This document shows, in pieces, positions 1 through 5,436 of a DNA stretch of 5,436 bases. Under the pieces are notes generated by a model, which made no database searches, was not told the DNA's origin, and saw only the letters and a list, made by a program, of their open reading frames with translations. This DNA comes from JBNKFQ01 sp050289385 (lineage in GTDB: Bacteria > Pseudomonadota > Gammaproteobacteria > Pseudomonadales > Porticoccaceae): the NCBI GenBank assembly GCA_050289385.1, contig JBNKFQ010000073.1, positions 1-5,436 on the forward strand, written 5' to 3'. The stretch's first letter is position 1. The number at the start of each line of letters is the position of its first letter. The translations under genes were made by a program, and so were the position numbers.

Positions 1-4
1 AGAG

Positions 5-1054
5 TCAGCTAGGTACAAAATGTATTCCCAGTAGAGCAGCCGATACCACGATGGTTGTCATAATCCCTAATCCCATCAAACTATAAAATATCCGGTTGGC
101 AGAACGATCACTGGTATTATGCGCCAGCAGCACCATTCGAAAACCGAGAGAAACATGTGTAATAAACATAAATACCGACAGAATGTAGTAAGGGATTAAA
201 AAAACTGCCCCTTTTATAAGGCCATTCTGCCCGGTGGCAAAAATCCAGTCTGTTTCGATGTTCGACATACGTGCACCCAGTACGGCGATTAAGTGGGCGC
301 AAAGGAAGAGTGAGAGATATACGCCCGACGTTGTTTGCAGGTTGCGAAACAGATCTCCACCTGACCGAGTGTGGCGCGTAACCATCGGTATCCCTGTTAA
401 GAGCTTAATGCCAATTAACCCCAGAATCACCGGTTCCACCCAGTCGGATCGATACCAAAGGCGGAATATTTTCATAACCTCTTCATGAAGTCCGGCCGAC
501 CAAATGGCAACGCCATGATTACTCAGGTGAAGAAGGAAAAAGCCCAAGAGTAACAGCAAGGCCGTAATGCCATGTATCACTCGAATCCAGGTAATACTAC
601 CTGTTGGTTTATTATGTTCCAGCTTTTCACCAGTGCGCCGGGAAAATACTGCGGTGGCAATTATTGCGGTGGCGATCCAAAGGGTGGTATGCCATTGGTA
701 GAGGCCAATCATGGCACTCACCTGAAGCGTAAAAACATAGAGTGGGGATACCGCGAAGGTTAAATGCAACACACGGCGAAGTGCGGGCGCGCTGGCTTGG
801 GTACTGCCGCGAATTTTAGTCAGTGCCCAGAGGGCGATACCGGGTATGGCGGTAGCTAATGCCATCAACACAACAGCGCACACCGCGAATATGGTTTGTA
901 TAACAGGATCATCGCTGTTGGAGTGGATTTTTATGACGCTGGAAAATGCGGTCAGGAACCCCGGATATGCTGCTGCACCGACCAATGCCAAGATCCAAAA
1001 AGGAAAACGAGAGAGTGATACGGAATTGTAATTCTCAATGTTTGAATTAATCAT
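5..1054 (-). CDS. Multi-pass inner-membrane protein, cytochrome b-like C-terminal half
   Basis: A complete 349-residue protein with about nine hydrophobic helices, at roughly residues 18-40, 52-78, 97-116, 122-138, 156-177, 205-223, 246-262, 281-306 and 322-344. The C-terminal half (from about 155) has histidines inside or at the ends of helices: H161, H176, H180, H254 (motif CAHLIAVLGAR) and H300 (FITHVSLGFR). This pattern recalls the four-histidine heme b anchors of fumarate reductase/succinate dehydrogenase cytochrome b subunits. Heme binding is inferred from this pattern only. The ATG follows an AGG with 6 bp spacing. The gene begins 14 bp after the stop of the esterase gene, so the two are almost certainly co-transcribed. 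That placement suggests a role linked to the esterase product, such as electron transfer or transport. I do not recognise a characterised family, and a plain transporter or sensor is also possible. The stop lies at the window edge, so a third operon gene cannot be excluded. Confidence 0.8.
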   Translation of the reverse strand: MINSNIENYNSVSLSRFPFWILALVGAAAYPGFLTAFSSVIKIHSNSDDPVIQTIFAVCAVVLMALATAIPGIALWALTKIRGSTQASAPALRRVLHLTFAVSPLYVFTLQVSAMIGLYQWHTTLWIATAIIATAVFSRRTGEKLEHNKPTGSITWIRVIHGITALLLLLGFFLLHLSNHGVAIWSAGLHEEVMKIFRLWYRSDWVEPVILGLIGIKLLTGIPMVTRHTRSGGDLFRNLQTTSGVYLSLFLCAHLIAVLGARMSNIETDWIFATGQNGLIKGAVFLIPYYILSVFMFITHVSLGFRMVLLAHNTSDRSANRIFYSLMGLGIMTTIVVSAALLGIHFVPS

Positions 1055-1068
1055 ATCGTACCTGAAAG

Positions 1069-2616
1069 TTATTCAGTACAAATAAAGTTTTTGGCCTGGT
1101 TGATGTCACCTTGGCCTATATACTTTGCCTTTTTGGGGTAGGGACATAGCGGGCGGGTTCGACTTATATGAGCGCCATTTCGTTTGGTTGCAATGATGCT
1201 CTGTGGAGCAATTCCTTGTTCAACCCAGTTTTCAATTGCTTTTTGTGCGTTCAGTTCATTTGGTCCAGAGCCGCCGCCACAATGGGCCATACCGGGCGCC
1301 ATAAATAATCTGAAGAATTTCGCCGTTTCAGAAATAGCGAGTTCTGGCGTGGTCATGGGCAAATTATCAACTACGCTGCGATAGTATTTGATGCTACCAC
1401 CCGGGAAAATAACGGGATCATTCCAGCCATGATAGATGATCAGTTTACCGCCCCGGGCTCGAAACGGATCCAGGTTGGGGTTGGTTGCTTCTAGTAGTGC
1501 ACCGGTTTTGCGATAAGCCAGTTCAATATCTTTGTCAAAATCGAAGCTTCTCCAATCCCACTTAGGGTCGCCCATAACACTGTGGGAAAAGAAGAGTTGG
1601 GGAATTTGAAACAGACCGGGACTGGTTGTCAGCACCTGCCATCCCGACGAACCGGCCTCACCGCCGGGCACCAGACTTGGGTGGAGAGGAAGACCGCTGA
1701 CAGGGGAAATAGGGCCGCTGTAGATTTTTTTGGCAGCTTTCACTTGAGCCGTTGTAAGACAGTTGTTCTGGTTAGAATTGGAGCACTGTAAAGATCCGGG
1801 GTCGAAAATGCACTGCTGTGGATCCTCGATTAAGCCATCCATCACGCCGTCAATGCCGTCGCACTGATCCAATGCGGCCTTGTTTAGTAAAGAGAGATCA
1901 TTCGGTTCCAGCAGGAATACGTCATCATTTGGCTTGGCTGCCCTGGTGATCCAGAGTTGTGTATAGTGTGACGCAACAAAGTAGTTGACCGGGGCACCGG
2001 ATACAATTCCGTCGTAATCCTCCGGGTAACGTTGTGCCTCCATCAGACCTTGTCGGCCGCCAGTAGAGCAGCCGTTAAAATAAGCATAGTCCTCCGACCG
2101 ACCATAGAAGGCTTTGATAATTTCTTTGGTTCGAACGGTCATTTCATGAATGGCACGGTAACCATAGTCCCTCATTCCGTTGACATCGCTCAACCAGGCT
2201 GTGTCACCAGCTTTATGACCCGTGTCCGTTGAAACCGTAACATACCCGGCCTGGATGCTTGGAGCCATGGCTAAGTAGTTGATGAACCCATTTAAGCCGC
2301 CGCCACCTTCTGACTTGAGGCGGCCGTTCCACGCATCTGGTGTTGGTAACCAGATCTCAAACTCATTGGAGGGGGCGATTGTGCCAATCACCCGGCAATG
2401 TGGTGGAAGTGTAACGTTCTTTGCTCCGAATGTCGCAGGCACCTTGAATGGGCCAGCAGGGAGGAGTTCAGCGGATTCAATGACGGTATCGAAGAGCGAG
2501 AGTTGCGTCAAAGCTTTGCAGGGAGCTACGACGTCACCGGCCCGTAAATTAACGGCAATGGAAAAAATGGTGAACAACCACAATATATGCTTCAAAATGG
2601 CGCCCCTGATTCGCAT
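1069..2616 (-). CDS. Secreted tannase/feruloyl esterase family hydrolase
   Basis: An alpha/beta hydrolase of the tannase/feruloyl esterase family (Pfam PF07519, which also contains MHETase). It cleaves esters of aromatic acids, probably in the periplasm or outside the cell. Numbered from the ATG at 2616, the protein has 515 residues. A signal peptide (basic MRIRGAILKH, hydrophobic LWLFTIFSIAV) probably ends after NLRA near residue 26. The family's CS-D-HC signature is complete: Cys183-Ser184 in NGCSTGGRQG, Asp400 in HGWNDPVI and His445-Cys446 in GMAHCGGG, where the two cysteines are known to tie the triad together. An acidic loop, DQCDGIDGVMDG (about 250-261), matches the calcium site of the lid domain. 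Ten cysteines fit the disulfide-rich fold of the family. The start is uncertain. This ATG sits in the palindrome edge without a Shine-Dalgarno. A TTG at 2595 has a good one (AGGGG, 7 bp away) and still leaves a full signal peptide. An upstream TTG at 2682 is unlikely. The substrate (ferulate, gallate or another ester) cannot be read from the sequence. Confidence 0.93.
   Translation of the reverse strand: MRIRGAILKHILWLFTIFSIAVNLRAGDVVAPCKALTQLSLFDTVIESAELLPAGPFKVPATFGAKNVTLPPHCRVIGTIAPSNEFEIWLPTPDAWNGRLKSEGGGGLNGFINYLAMAPSIQAGYVTVSTDTGHKAGDTAWLSDVNGMRDYGYRAIHEMTVRTKEIIKAFYGRSEDYAYFNGCSTGGRQGLMEAQRYPEDYDGIVSGAPVNYFVASHYTQLWITRAAKPNDDVFLLEPNDLSLLNKAALDQCDGIDGVMDGLIEDPQQCIFDPGSLQCSNSNQNNCLTTAQVKAAKKIYSGPISPVSGLPLHPSLVPGGEAGSSGWQVLTTSPGLFQIPQLFFSHSVMGDPKWDWRSFDFDKDIELAYRKTGALLEATNPNLDPFRARGGKLIIYHGWNDPVIFPGGSIKYYRSVVDNLPMTTPELAISETAKFFRLFMAPGMAHCGGGSGPNELNAQKAIENWVEQGIAPQSIIATKRNGAHISRTRPLCPYPKKAKYIGQGDINQAKNFICTE
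2603..2607 (-). promoter_or_regulatory. Candidate ribosome binding site for a TTG start of the esterase
   Basis: AGGGG on the minus strand lies 7 bp before TTG at 2595-2593, which would begin MKHILWLFTIFSIAV, a normal short signal peptide. The ATG at 2616 has only AT-rich palindrome sequence upstream. This site therefore argues for a TTG start, with a 5' leader of about 20 bases if transcription begins at the palindrome edge. Confidence 0.45.
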
Positions 2617-2651
2617 GGCAATATAGTACGTATACGTACTATATTGCCATG
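2614..2651. promoter_or_regulatory. 38-bp perfect palindrome: likely MarR operator with mirrored divergent promoters
   Basis: Each arm reads CATGGCAATATAGTACGTA on its own strand, and the two arms meet with no loop at 2632/2633. The core is two abutting copies of the palindromic hexamer TACGTA (2627-2632 and 2633-2638). Because the symmetry is perfect, both strands carry the same promoter-like elements. ATGGCA resembles a -35 box (2615-2620 plus, 2645-2650 minus). TACTAT follows after 16 bp (2637-2642 plus, 2623-2628 minus), and TATATT overlaps it (2640-2645 plus, 2620-2625 minus) as alternative -10 boxes. Transcription would start near the palindrome ends in both directions. MarR-family dimers bind palindromes in divergent intergenic regions, so binding here would block both promoters at once. 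The length would allow more than one dimer. Operator function is inferred from position and symmetry. Confidence 0.75.
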
Positions 2652-2727
2652 GGTTTTGGGCAGCTACAAGCTCAGATTTCAATAAAATGGCCAGCTGGCA
2701 AGCGGATTATAAATGCTGTTGAGTATC

Positions 2728-2734
2728 GGGAGGG
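2728..2734 (+). promoter_or_regulatory. Ribosome binding site that sets the MarR start
   Basis: GGGAGGG lies 7 bp before the ATG at 2742. It is the only strong Shine-Dalgarno in front of this reading frame. The frame is also open from an ATG at 2649 in the palindrome edge, but that codon has none. The site therefore selects the 143-residue form, which is the usual MarR length, and implies a 5' leader of about 90 bases. Confidence 0.75.
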
Positions 2735-2741
2735 CAGGATT

Positions 2742-3173
2742 ATGCATATAGGGCACCAACTGGCAATGCGATTGCGGAAGGCGTATTTAACGTTTCATCG
2801 CCGTGGTGATGCCCGGATACGACCCTTCGGCGTTACGGCAGATCAATTTGTTGTGCTCTCATTACTTGCCGATGAAGATGGTATTACCCAGAAAAGTATT
2901 GTCGAGCGCACGGCGTCGGATCCAAATACTATTACGGCGATTCTGCGTTTGCTTGAGCAGCAAGGGTTTGTGGAGCGAAAAACTCACGGAAAAGACAGGC
3001 GGGCTCGCTGTGTCTTCCTGACTCCGAAAGGCCGAGCACTACAGCAGAAGATTGCGGATGGTGTCGAGCCACTATTGACTGAACTTTGGGAATCCATTGA
3101 TCAGCGACTTGTTGAGGATCTTCTGAGTTCCCTTGATGCGATTACTCACACAATGAAATCGGCGGGCAAGTGA
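2742..3173 (+). CDS. MarR-family transcriptional regulator
   Basis: A 143-residue MarR-type dimeric repressor with the usual layout. An N-terminal helix (about 1-20) is followed by the winged helix-turn-helix from about 33 to 97 and a C-terminal dimerisation helix (about 98-140). In the DNA-binding domain, GITQKSIVERTASDPNTITAILRLLEQQGFVER gives the helix-turn-helix, with the recognition helix near 59-73. The wing contains the family's D-R-R motif (KDRRARCVFLTPKG, Asp85 and Arg87). The start at 2742 is chosen for its strong Shine-Dalgarno and standard length. The frame could extend to 2649, but the extra 31 residues look unlike a MarR N-terminus. The gene is divergent from the esterase operon, with the perfect palindrome between them. 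It therefore probably represses both the operon and itself, and releases DNA when an aromatic acid or ester product binds. The ligand is inferred from the neighbouring esterase only. Confidence 0.92.
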   Translation: MHIGHQLAMRLRKAYLTFHRRGDARIRPFGVTADQFVVLSLLADEDGITQKSIVERTASDPNTITAILRLLEQQGFVERKTHGKDRRARCVFLTPKGRALQQKIADGVEPLLTELWESIDQRLVEDLLSSLDAITHTMKSAGK

Positions 3174-3332
3174 ATGAAAGCACATTCTGATCCTGTCCGT
3201 GCACATTATAGGAGATACACAGTATATCGGGGGTGTGTCTTTGAGCTCAGACGTTAGTGCGTTTAATGTGATGAGGACTATGGAGGCATCAATACTTAAG
3301 CCTGAAAATGGGGAGCCGTTTTCTGTACAGTC

Positions 3333-4076
3333 ATCAACGCTTATGGTTTTCTTGATGAGACTGGCGAAGAAACACTTTCCGACCCAAACGCTCCATTTTT
3401 TGGGGTAGGTGGTCTTGTTGTGGAAGCTAGAGATTACTTCAATGCTATTGAGAACCCATGGCACAAATTAAAGAATGAACAATTTAATGGGTACGATAAG
3501 TATTTGCATGCATCGGACTTACAAAACCCGACCAGGAAAAAAATAGAGATTTTGAATCAATTTTTTACAGAAAACGACTTTGGGCGTTTCGCGACCGTCT
3601 GTACTGATAAGTCTGTGTTTGATGGTGAATTTAATGTCGAAGATGTATTGATGGCCACGCTATGGGACAGAATAAAGGGTGTAGGAAACAGATATCGCTG
3701 GAATGACATTTTAGTAATCTATGAGGAAAATGAACGATTGATGCCAGCTTTCAAAAAGGAATTTATGCCAAAAATCCTAAAAAATAAAAATGATGAAACA
3801 ATACAGGTAAATTACACAGTTATGCCAAAAGATCCTGTATTTTCAGGGTTGGAAGTTGCAGATTTCATAGTGCACACGGCAGGAAGGCAGGCCCGTATTA
3901 CTAGAGACCATAATTTTGATAAAAATATTCAAGTGAAGCAGCCGGATTTTGAGGTTGTGTTTTCATCTACGAGCGTACAATCTTTCTTCAGCATCTCCAA
4001 AGTTAGTCAAGCGGATAAACTACCCGTTAGCAGATCGTTCAATCCTGACAACGCAAGCAAAGCGCAGCCAAGTTAA
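3333..4076 (+). CDS. DUF3800-family protein, start codon missing or altered
   Basis: The frame encodes a DUF3800-like protein (Pfam PF12686, function not established). Visible family features are the N-terminal acidic motif YGFLDETGEE, then FFGVGGLVV, the HASDLQNPTRKKIEILNQFF region, and the C-terminal GLEVADFIVHTAGRQAR, matching the family's LQxAD helix. The conserved N-terminus is encoded from about 3339, but the frame has no ATG, GTG or TTG between the stop at 3303-3305 and a GTG at 3420. Starting at 3420 would remove the acidic motif and leave 218 residues. I give 3333 because ATC there is one base from ATG and would yield a 247-residue protein beginning (M)NAYGFLDETG. A one-base deletion after ATG 3343 is an equally good explanation. 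No clear Shine-Dalgarno precedes either site. Three 60-base lines counted inside the gene have 37, 40 and 27% GC, against 53 and 57% in single lines of the MarR and integrase genes. This suggests transfer. The last ~20 residues look unconserved. It may be a decayed gene. Confidence 0.6.
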   Translation: MNAYGFLDETGEETLSDPNAPFFGVGGLVVEARDYFNAIENPWHKLKNEQFNGYDKYLHASDLQNPTRKKIEILNQFFTENDFGRFATVCTDKSVFDGEFNVEDVLMATLWDRIKGVGNRYRWNDILVIYEENERLMPAFKKEFMPKILKNKNDETIQVNYTVMPKDPVFSGLEVADFIVHTAGRQARITRDHNFDKNIQVKQPDFEVVFSSTSVQSFFSISKVSQADKLPVSRSFNPDNASKAQPS

Positions 4077-4090
4077 CTTCAAGCCTTGCG
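4052..4090. repeat. Weak inverted repeat between the convergent genes
   Basis: CGCAAG (4052-4057) and CTTGCG (4085-4090) form 6-bp arms around the 10-bp palindrome AAGTTAACTT (4070-4079). The repeat lies at the meeting point of the DUF3800 gene and the minus-strand recombinase operon, spanning the DUF3800 stop. There is no U-run on either side, so it is a poor intrinsic terminator. It may have no function. Confidence 0.2.
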
Positions 4091-4096
4091 ACAGTC

Positions 4097-4459
4097 CTAA
4101 TCACCTTGAATTCCAAGTCTTTGCAGTCCGTCTGTAGGGGATGCTGATGCCCAACAGCCCGGTAGATGTGCAATCCATTGATAGCTTCTGTTTAGCGCGG
4201 TAGTTATATGTCTAACTGTTAACCAGTAACGATACCGGGTTGCTGGCTGCAAATGGCGGGTTTGAGTGTCCAGATACCAGCGCAGGTGTTTTAGTTGGTA
4301 CTGGTAGGGCCCTACCTGAAATCTCAGATAGATTGCGGCGGCTATCCGTTTTGCGCGCTGCCTGTGTTCTTTGACCTTGGTGTGTCGGTTGCCGGTTAGC
4401 TTGCGAGACAGCAAGTGTTCCATATGATGAATTGCTTGTTGCTGGTTTGCCGGTCGCAT
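4097..4459 (-). CDS. Small basic protein in operon with the recombinase, possibly core-binding-like
   Basis: A 120-residue, Arg/His/Tyr-rich protein of unrecognised family. It starts with ATG 7 bp after the recombinase stop. A weak GGGAAG (4470-4475) 10 bp upstream overlaps the recombinase C-terminus, which suggests coupled translation. Residues about 35-95 look helical. A patch reading VGPYQYQLKHLRWYL, followed by PATRYRYWLTVRHITTALNR, is built like the alpha-helical core-binding (SAM-like) domain found at the N-terminus of tyrosine recombinases. No catalytic domain follows. The gene may encode a DNA-binding accessory factor or directionality factor for the recombinase. That is inference from position, charge and helix pattern. 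The C-terminal 20 residues (after HLPGCW) look unstructured. Convergent orientation leaves 20 bp to the DUF3800 stop. It is short enough that non-coding status cannot be ruled out, but the tight spacing and absence of low-complexity sequence favour a real gene. Confidence 0.62.
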   Translation of the reverse strand: MRPANQQQAIHHMEHLLSRKLTGNRHTKVKEHRQRAKRIAAAIYLRFQVGPYQYQLKHLRWYLDTQTRHLQPATRYRYWLTVRHITTALNRSYQWIAHLPGCWASASPTDGLQRLGIQGD

Positions 4460-4466
4460 ATTGGAT

Positions 4467-5417
4467 TTACTTCCCGCTGCCTACGTAGGCGGCGATTACG
4501 TCGGGACGATTGTGGCCCAGCTCTTGGGAAATAACTGCCCTCGCTTGGGTATCCAGTATCTTTTCCGCCTGGCGAACTCCGGCGAAAACCGGGGCAGGGT
4601 GGCCGGTAATGGCTCGGTAACGTTCGCAGGCATAAGCGGCCCGCATATCGTGAAAACCGTTGATTGCCGTATTTTTTGTGGCACTGCGCCACTGGTTGTA
4701 GGCGTGATCCCGCCATTGCACGTAGTTCATATTCGGGGGAATCAGATTCCGTTCATTGTTTTGCAACTCTGCGGCTTGTTTGAGTGCGGCGAGGTTATTT
4801 GCGTTGATTGGCACCCAGCGATCCGAGCCTTTACCTCTGCCACCCTTGGTGCCTTGCGTGATATTGATCCGGCCCAATCTGTTGGCTTGCCTGATTGCCC
4901 GGTTTGCATCCAACAGCGAGGCTTCTTTAAAGCGCAGCCCGAATTCCCTGGCCAGTTGTGCAATAACAGCGACTCGTTCCTGTCCGTTCTGGTGTAACTG
5001 AACGGTTGGAACGTTCAGGGCGTGTCTGTGAACGGTCGCCGGTACAGTTGAACGGACGTTGGAACGGTTCCCGATCCATTGCGCCGGTTTGATGGTCAGC
5101 GCTTTATCCTTGCGCATGGTTTCCAATACCACATTAACCGTGGATAACAGGTTTTGGGCGTAAGCCACGCTGATCTCTTCACTGTTAACCATTGTTTTCA
5201 AATGCCGCCCGTACTGTTCCAGAACGTTCCGGTCAATTTTTCGCGCATCGTTAATACCCTCGCTTTTTAAAAAACCAGCAAATTGGTTCCAGCGATCTTC
5301 GTGTGTGGCTCTGGTGCCGTAATGTCCGTTTCCATAACGATCAGCCAGCGCATTTTTGCCCGCCCAGGCCAGTTGCTTGCCATAGCCATAATTCCGATTG
5401 CCGCCAACGTTGCCCAT
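4467..5417 (-). CDS. Tyrosine recombinase, Integrase_1 type
   Basis: A complete 316-residue site-specific recombinase of the kind found in integrative elements and genomic islands (Integrase_1-like catalytic domain with its matching N-terminal domain). The N-terminus is Gly/Asn/Tyr-rich (to about 35). A helical core-binding domain follows at about 36-105, then a linker at 106-140, then the catalytic domain. The active-site residues are all present: Arg162 in FGLRFKEAS, a beta-hairpin lysine at 191 or 196 (TKGGRGKGSDRW), His256 and Arg259 in HDMR, His302 in ELGHNRPDV, and nucleophile Tyr311 in AAYVGSGK. It should therefore be active. AGGG 5 bp upstream supports the ATG at 5417. The gene precedes the small 120-residue gene by 7 bp. 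No tRNA or att repeat is visible, and the target site is unknown. It is not an integron IntI, as the additional IntI-specific helix and any clear attC site are absent. Confidence 0.9.
   Translation of the reverse strand: MGNVGGNRNYGYGKQLAWAGKNALADRYGNGHYGTRATHEDRWNQFAGFLKSEGINDARKIDRNVLEQYGRHLKTMVNSEEISVAYAQNLLSTVNVVLETMRKDKALTIKPAQWIGNRSNVRSTVPATVHRHALNVPTVQLHQNGQERVAVIAQLAREFGLRFKEASLLDANRAIRQANRLGRINITQGTKGGRGKGSDRWVPINANNLAALKQAAELQNNERNLIPPNMNYVQWRDHAYNQWRSATKNTAINGFHDMRAAYACERYRAITGHPAPVFAGVRQAEKILDTQARAVISQELGHNRPDVIAAYVGSGK
5000..5066 (+). repeat. Cluster of five GAACG motifs inside the integrase gene
   Basis: GAACG occurs at 5000, 5009, 5030, 5050 and 5062. The first two lie inside a 7-bp inverted repeat, CTGAACG (4998-5004) and CGTTCAG (5012-5018). 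The cluster encodes the linker between the core-binding and catalytic domains (about residues 117-140, with repeated Asn-Val and Thr-Val). The pattern may simply reflect this repetitive peptide. A binding role for the recombinase or a partner is speculative. Confidence 0.3.
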
Positions 5418-5436
5418 ATCAACCCTGATTTCGGTA

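Noticed and set aside
2649..2741. An upstream extension of the MarR frame to the ATG inside the palindrome.
   Set aside because: There is no Shine-Dalgarno at 2649, while a strong one sits before 2742. The extra 31 residues are unlike MarR N-termini.
3178..3207. A possible terminator after MarR (GCAC near 3180 pairing with GTGC near 3199).
   Set aside because: The stem is only about 4 bp and no T-run follows.
3174..3257. A 27-codon frame (ATG one base after the MarR stop, ending TAG), as a possible small gene or truncated gene start.
   Set aside because: No convincing ribosome site, no recognisable motif, and too short to separate from chance. It could be the remnant of a gene cut by the island, but nothing in it supports that.
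3199..3408. A 69-residue GTG-started plus-strand frame overlapping the DUF3800 N-terminus.
   Set aside because: Its 3' part is the DUF3800 coding sequence read one base out of frame, and its 5' part has no motif or ribosome site. It matters only as a possible frameshift partner for the damaged DUF3800 start.
3072..3464. A 130-residue minus-strand frame crossing the MarR end and DUF3800 start.
   Set aside because: It lies antisense to two better-supported coding regions and its composition looks like an antisense shadow.
4031..4100. An integron attC-like site: CTGACAACGC followed by GCGACAGTCC around a hairpin.
   Set aside because: The right part lacks the GTT core needed at an attC end, the arms pair poorly beyond 6 bp, the structure overlaps the gene end by more than usual, and the window recombinase is not IntI-like.
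4461..4997. A 178-residue plus-strand frame opposite the integrase catalytic domain.
   Set aside because: The opposite strand encodes a recombinase with every catalytic residue, so this open frame is a by-product.

Overview
The window looks like bacterial chromosome from a gammaproteobacterium-like organism, probably marine or soil. That guess rests on gene style and mid-range GC, not on any marker gene. It falls into two parts that differ in gene content and base composition.

Left part (1-3173): a compact regulatory and catabolic locus. A MarR-family regulator on the plus strand (2742-3173) is divergent from a two-gene minus-strand operon. The operon encodes a secreted tannase/feruloyl-esterase-family hydrolase (stop at 1069) and, 14 bp downstream, a nine-helix membrane protein (5-1054) whose C-terminal half resembles fumarate reductase/succinate dehydrogenase-type cytochrome b. 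Between the divergent genes is a perfect 38-bp palindrome (2614-2651). It carries identical promoter-like elements on both strands and is the obvious candidate operator for the MarR protein. The simplest reading is that an aromatic acid or ester relieves MarR repression, the esterase cleaves an aromatic ester outside the cytoplasm, and the membrane protein does something coupled to it. The substrate and the role of the membrane protein are not visible in the sequence.

Right part (about 3174-5436): accessory DNA that looks mobile. It holds an AT-rich DUF3800-family gene on the plus strand whose conserved N-terminus lies upstream of the first usable start codon, so the gene is either damaged or oddly initiated. 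Converging on it from the right are a complete tyrosine recombinase of the Integrase_1 type (4467-5417, minus) and, 7 bp behind it, a basic 120-residue protein (4097-4459, minus). The small protein may be a stand-alone core-binding-like partner of the recombinase. No tRNA, direct-repeat att pair, CRISPR array or complete insertion sequence was found. The island edge probably lies between the MarR stop and the DUF3800 gene.

The features most worth a second look are the mirror-symmetric promoter/operator, the recombinase plus small-protein pair, and the start-less DUF3800 gene.
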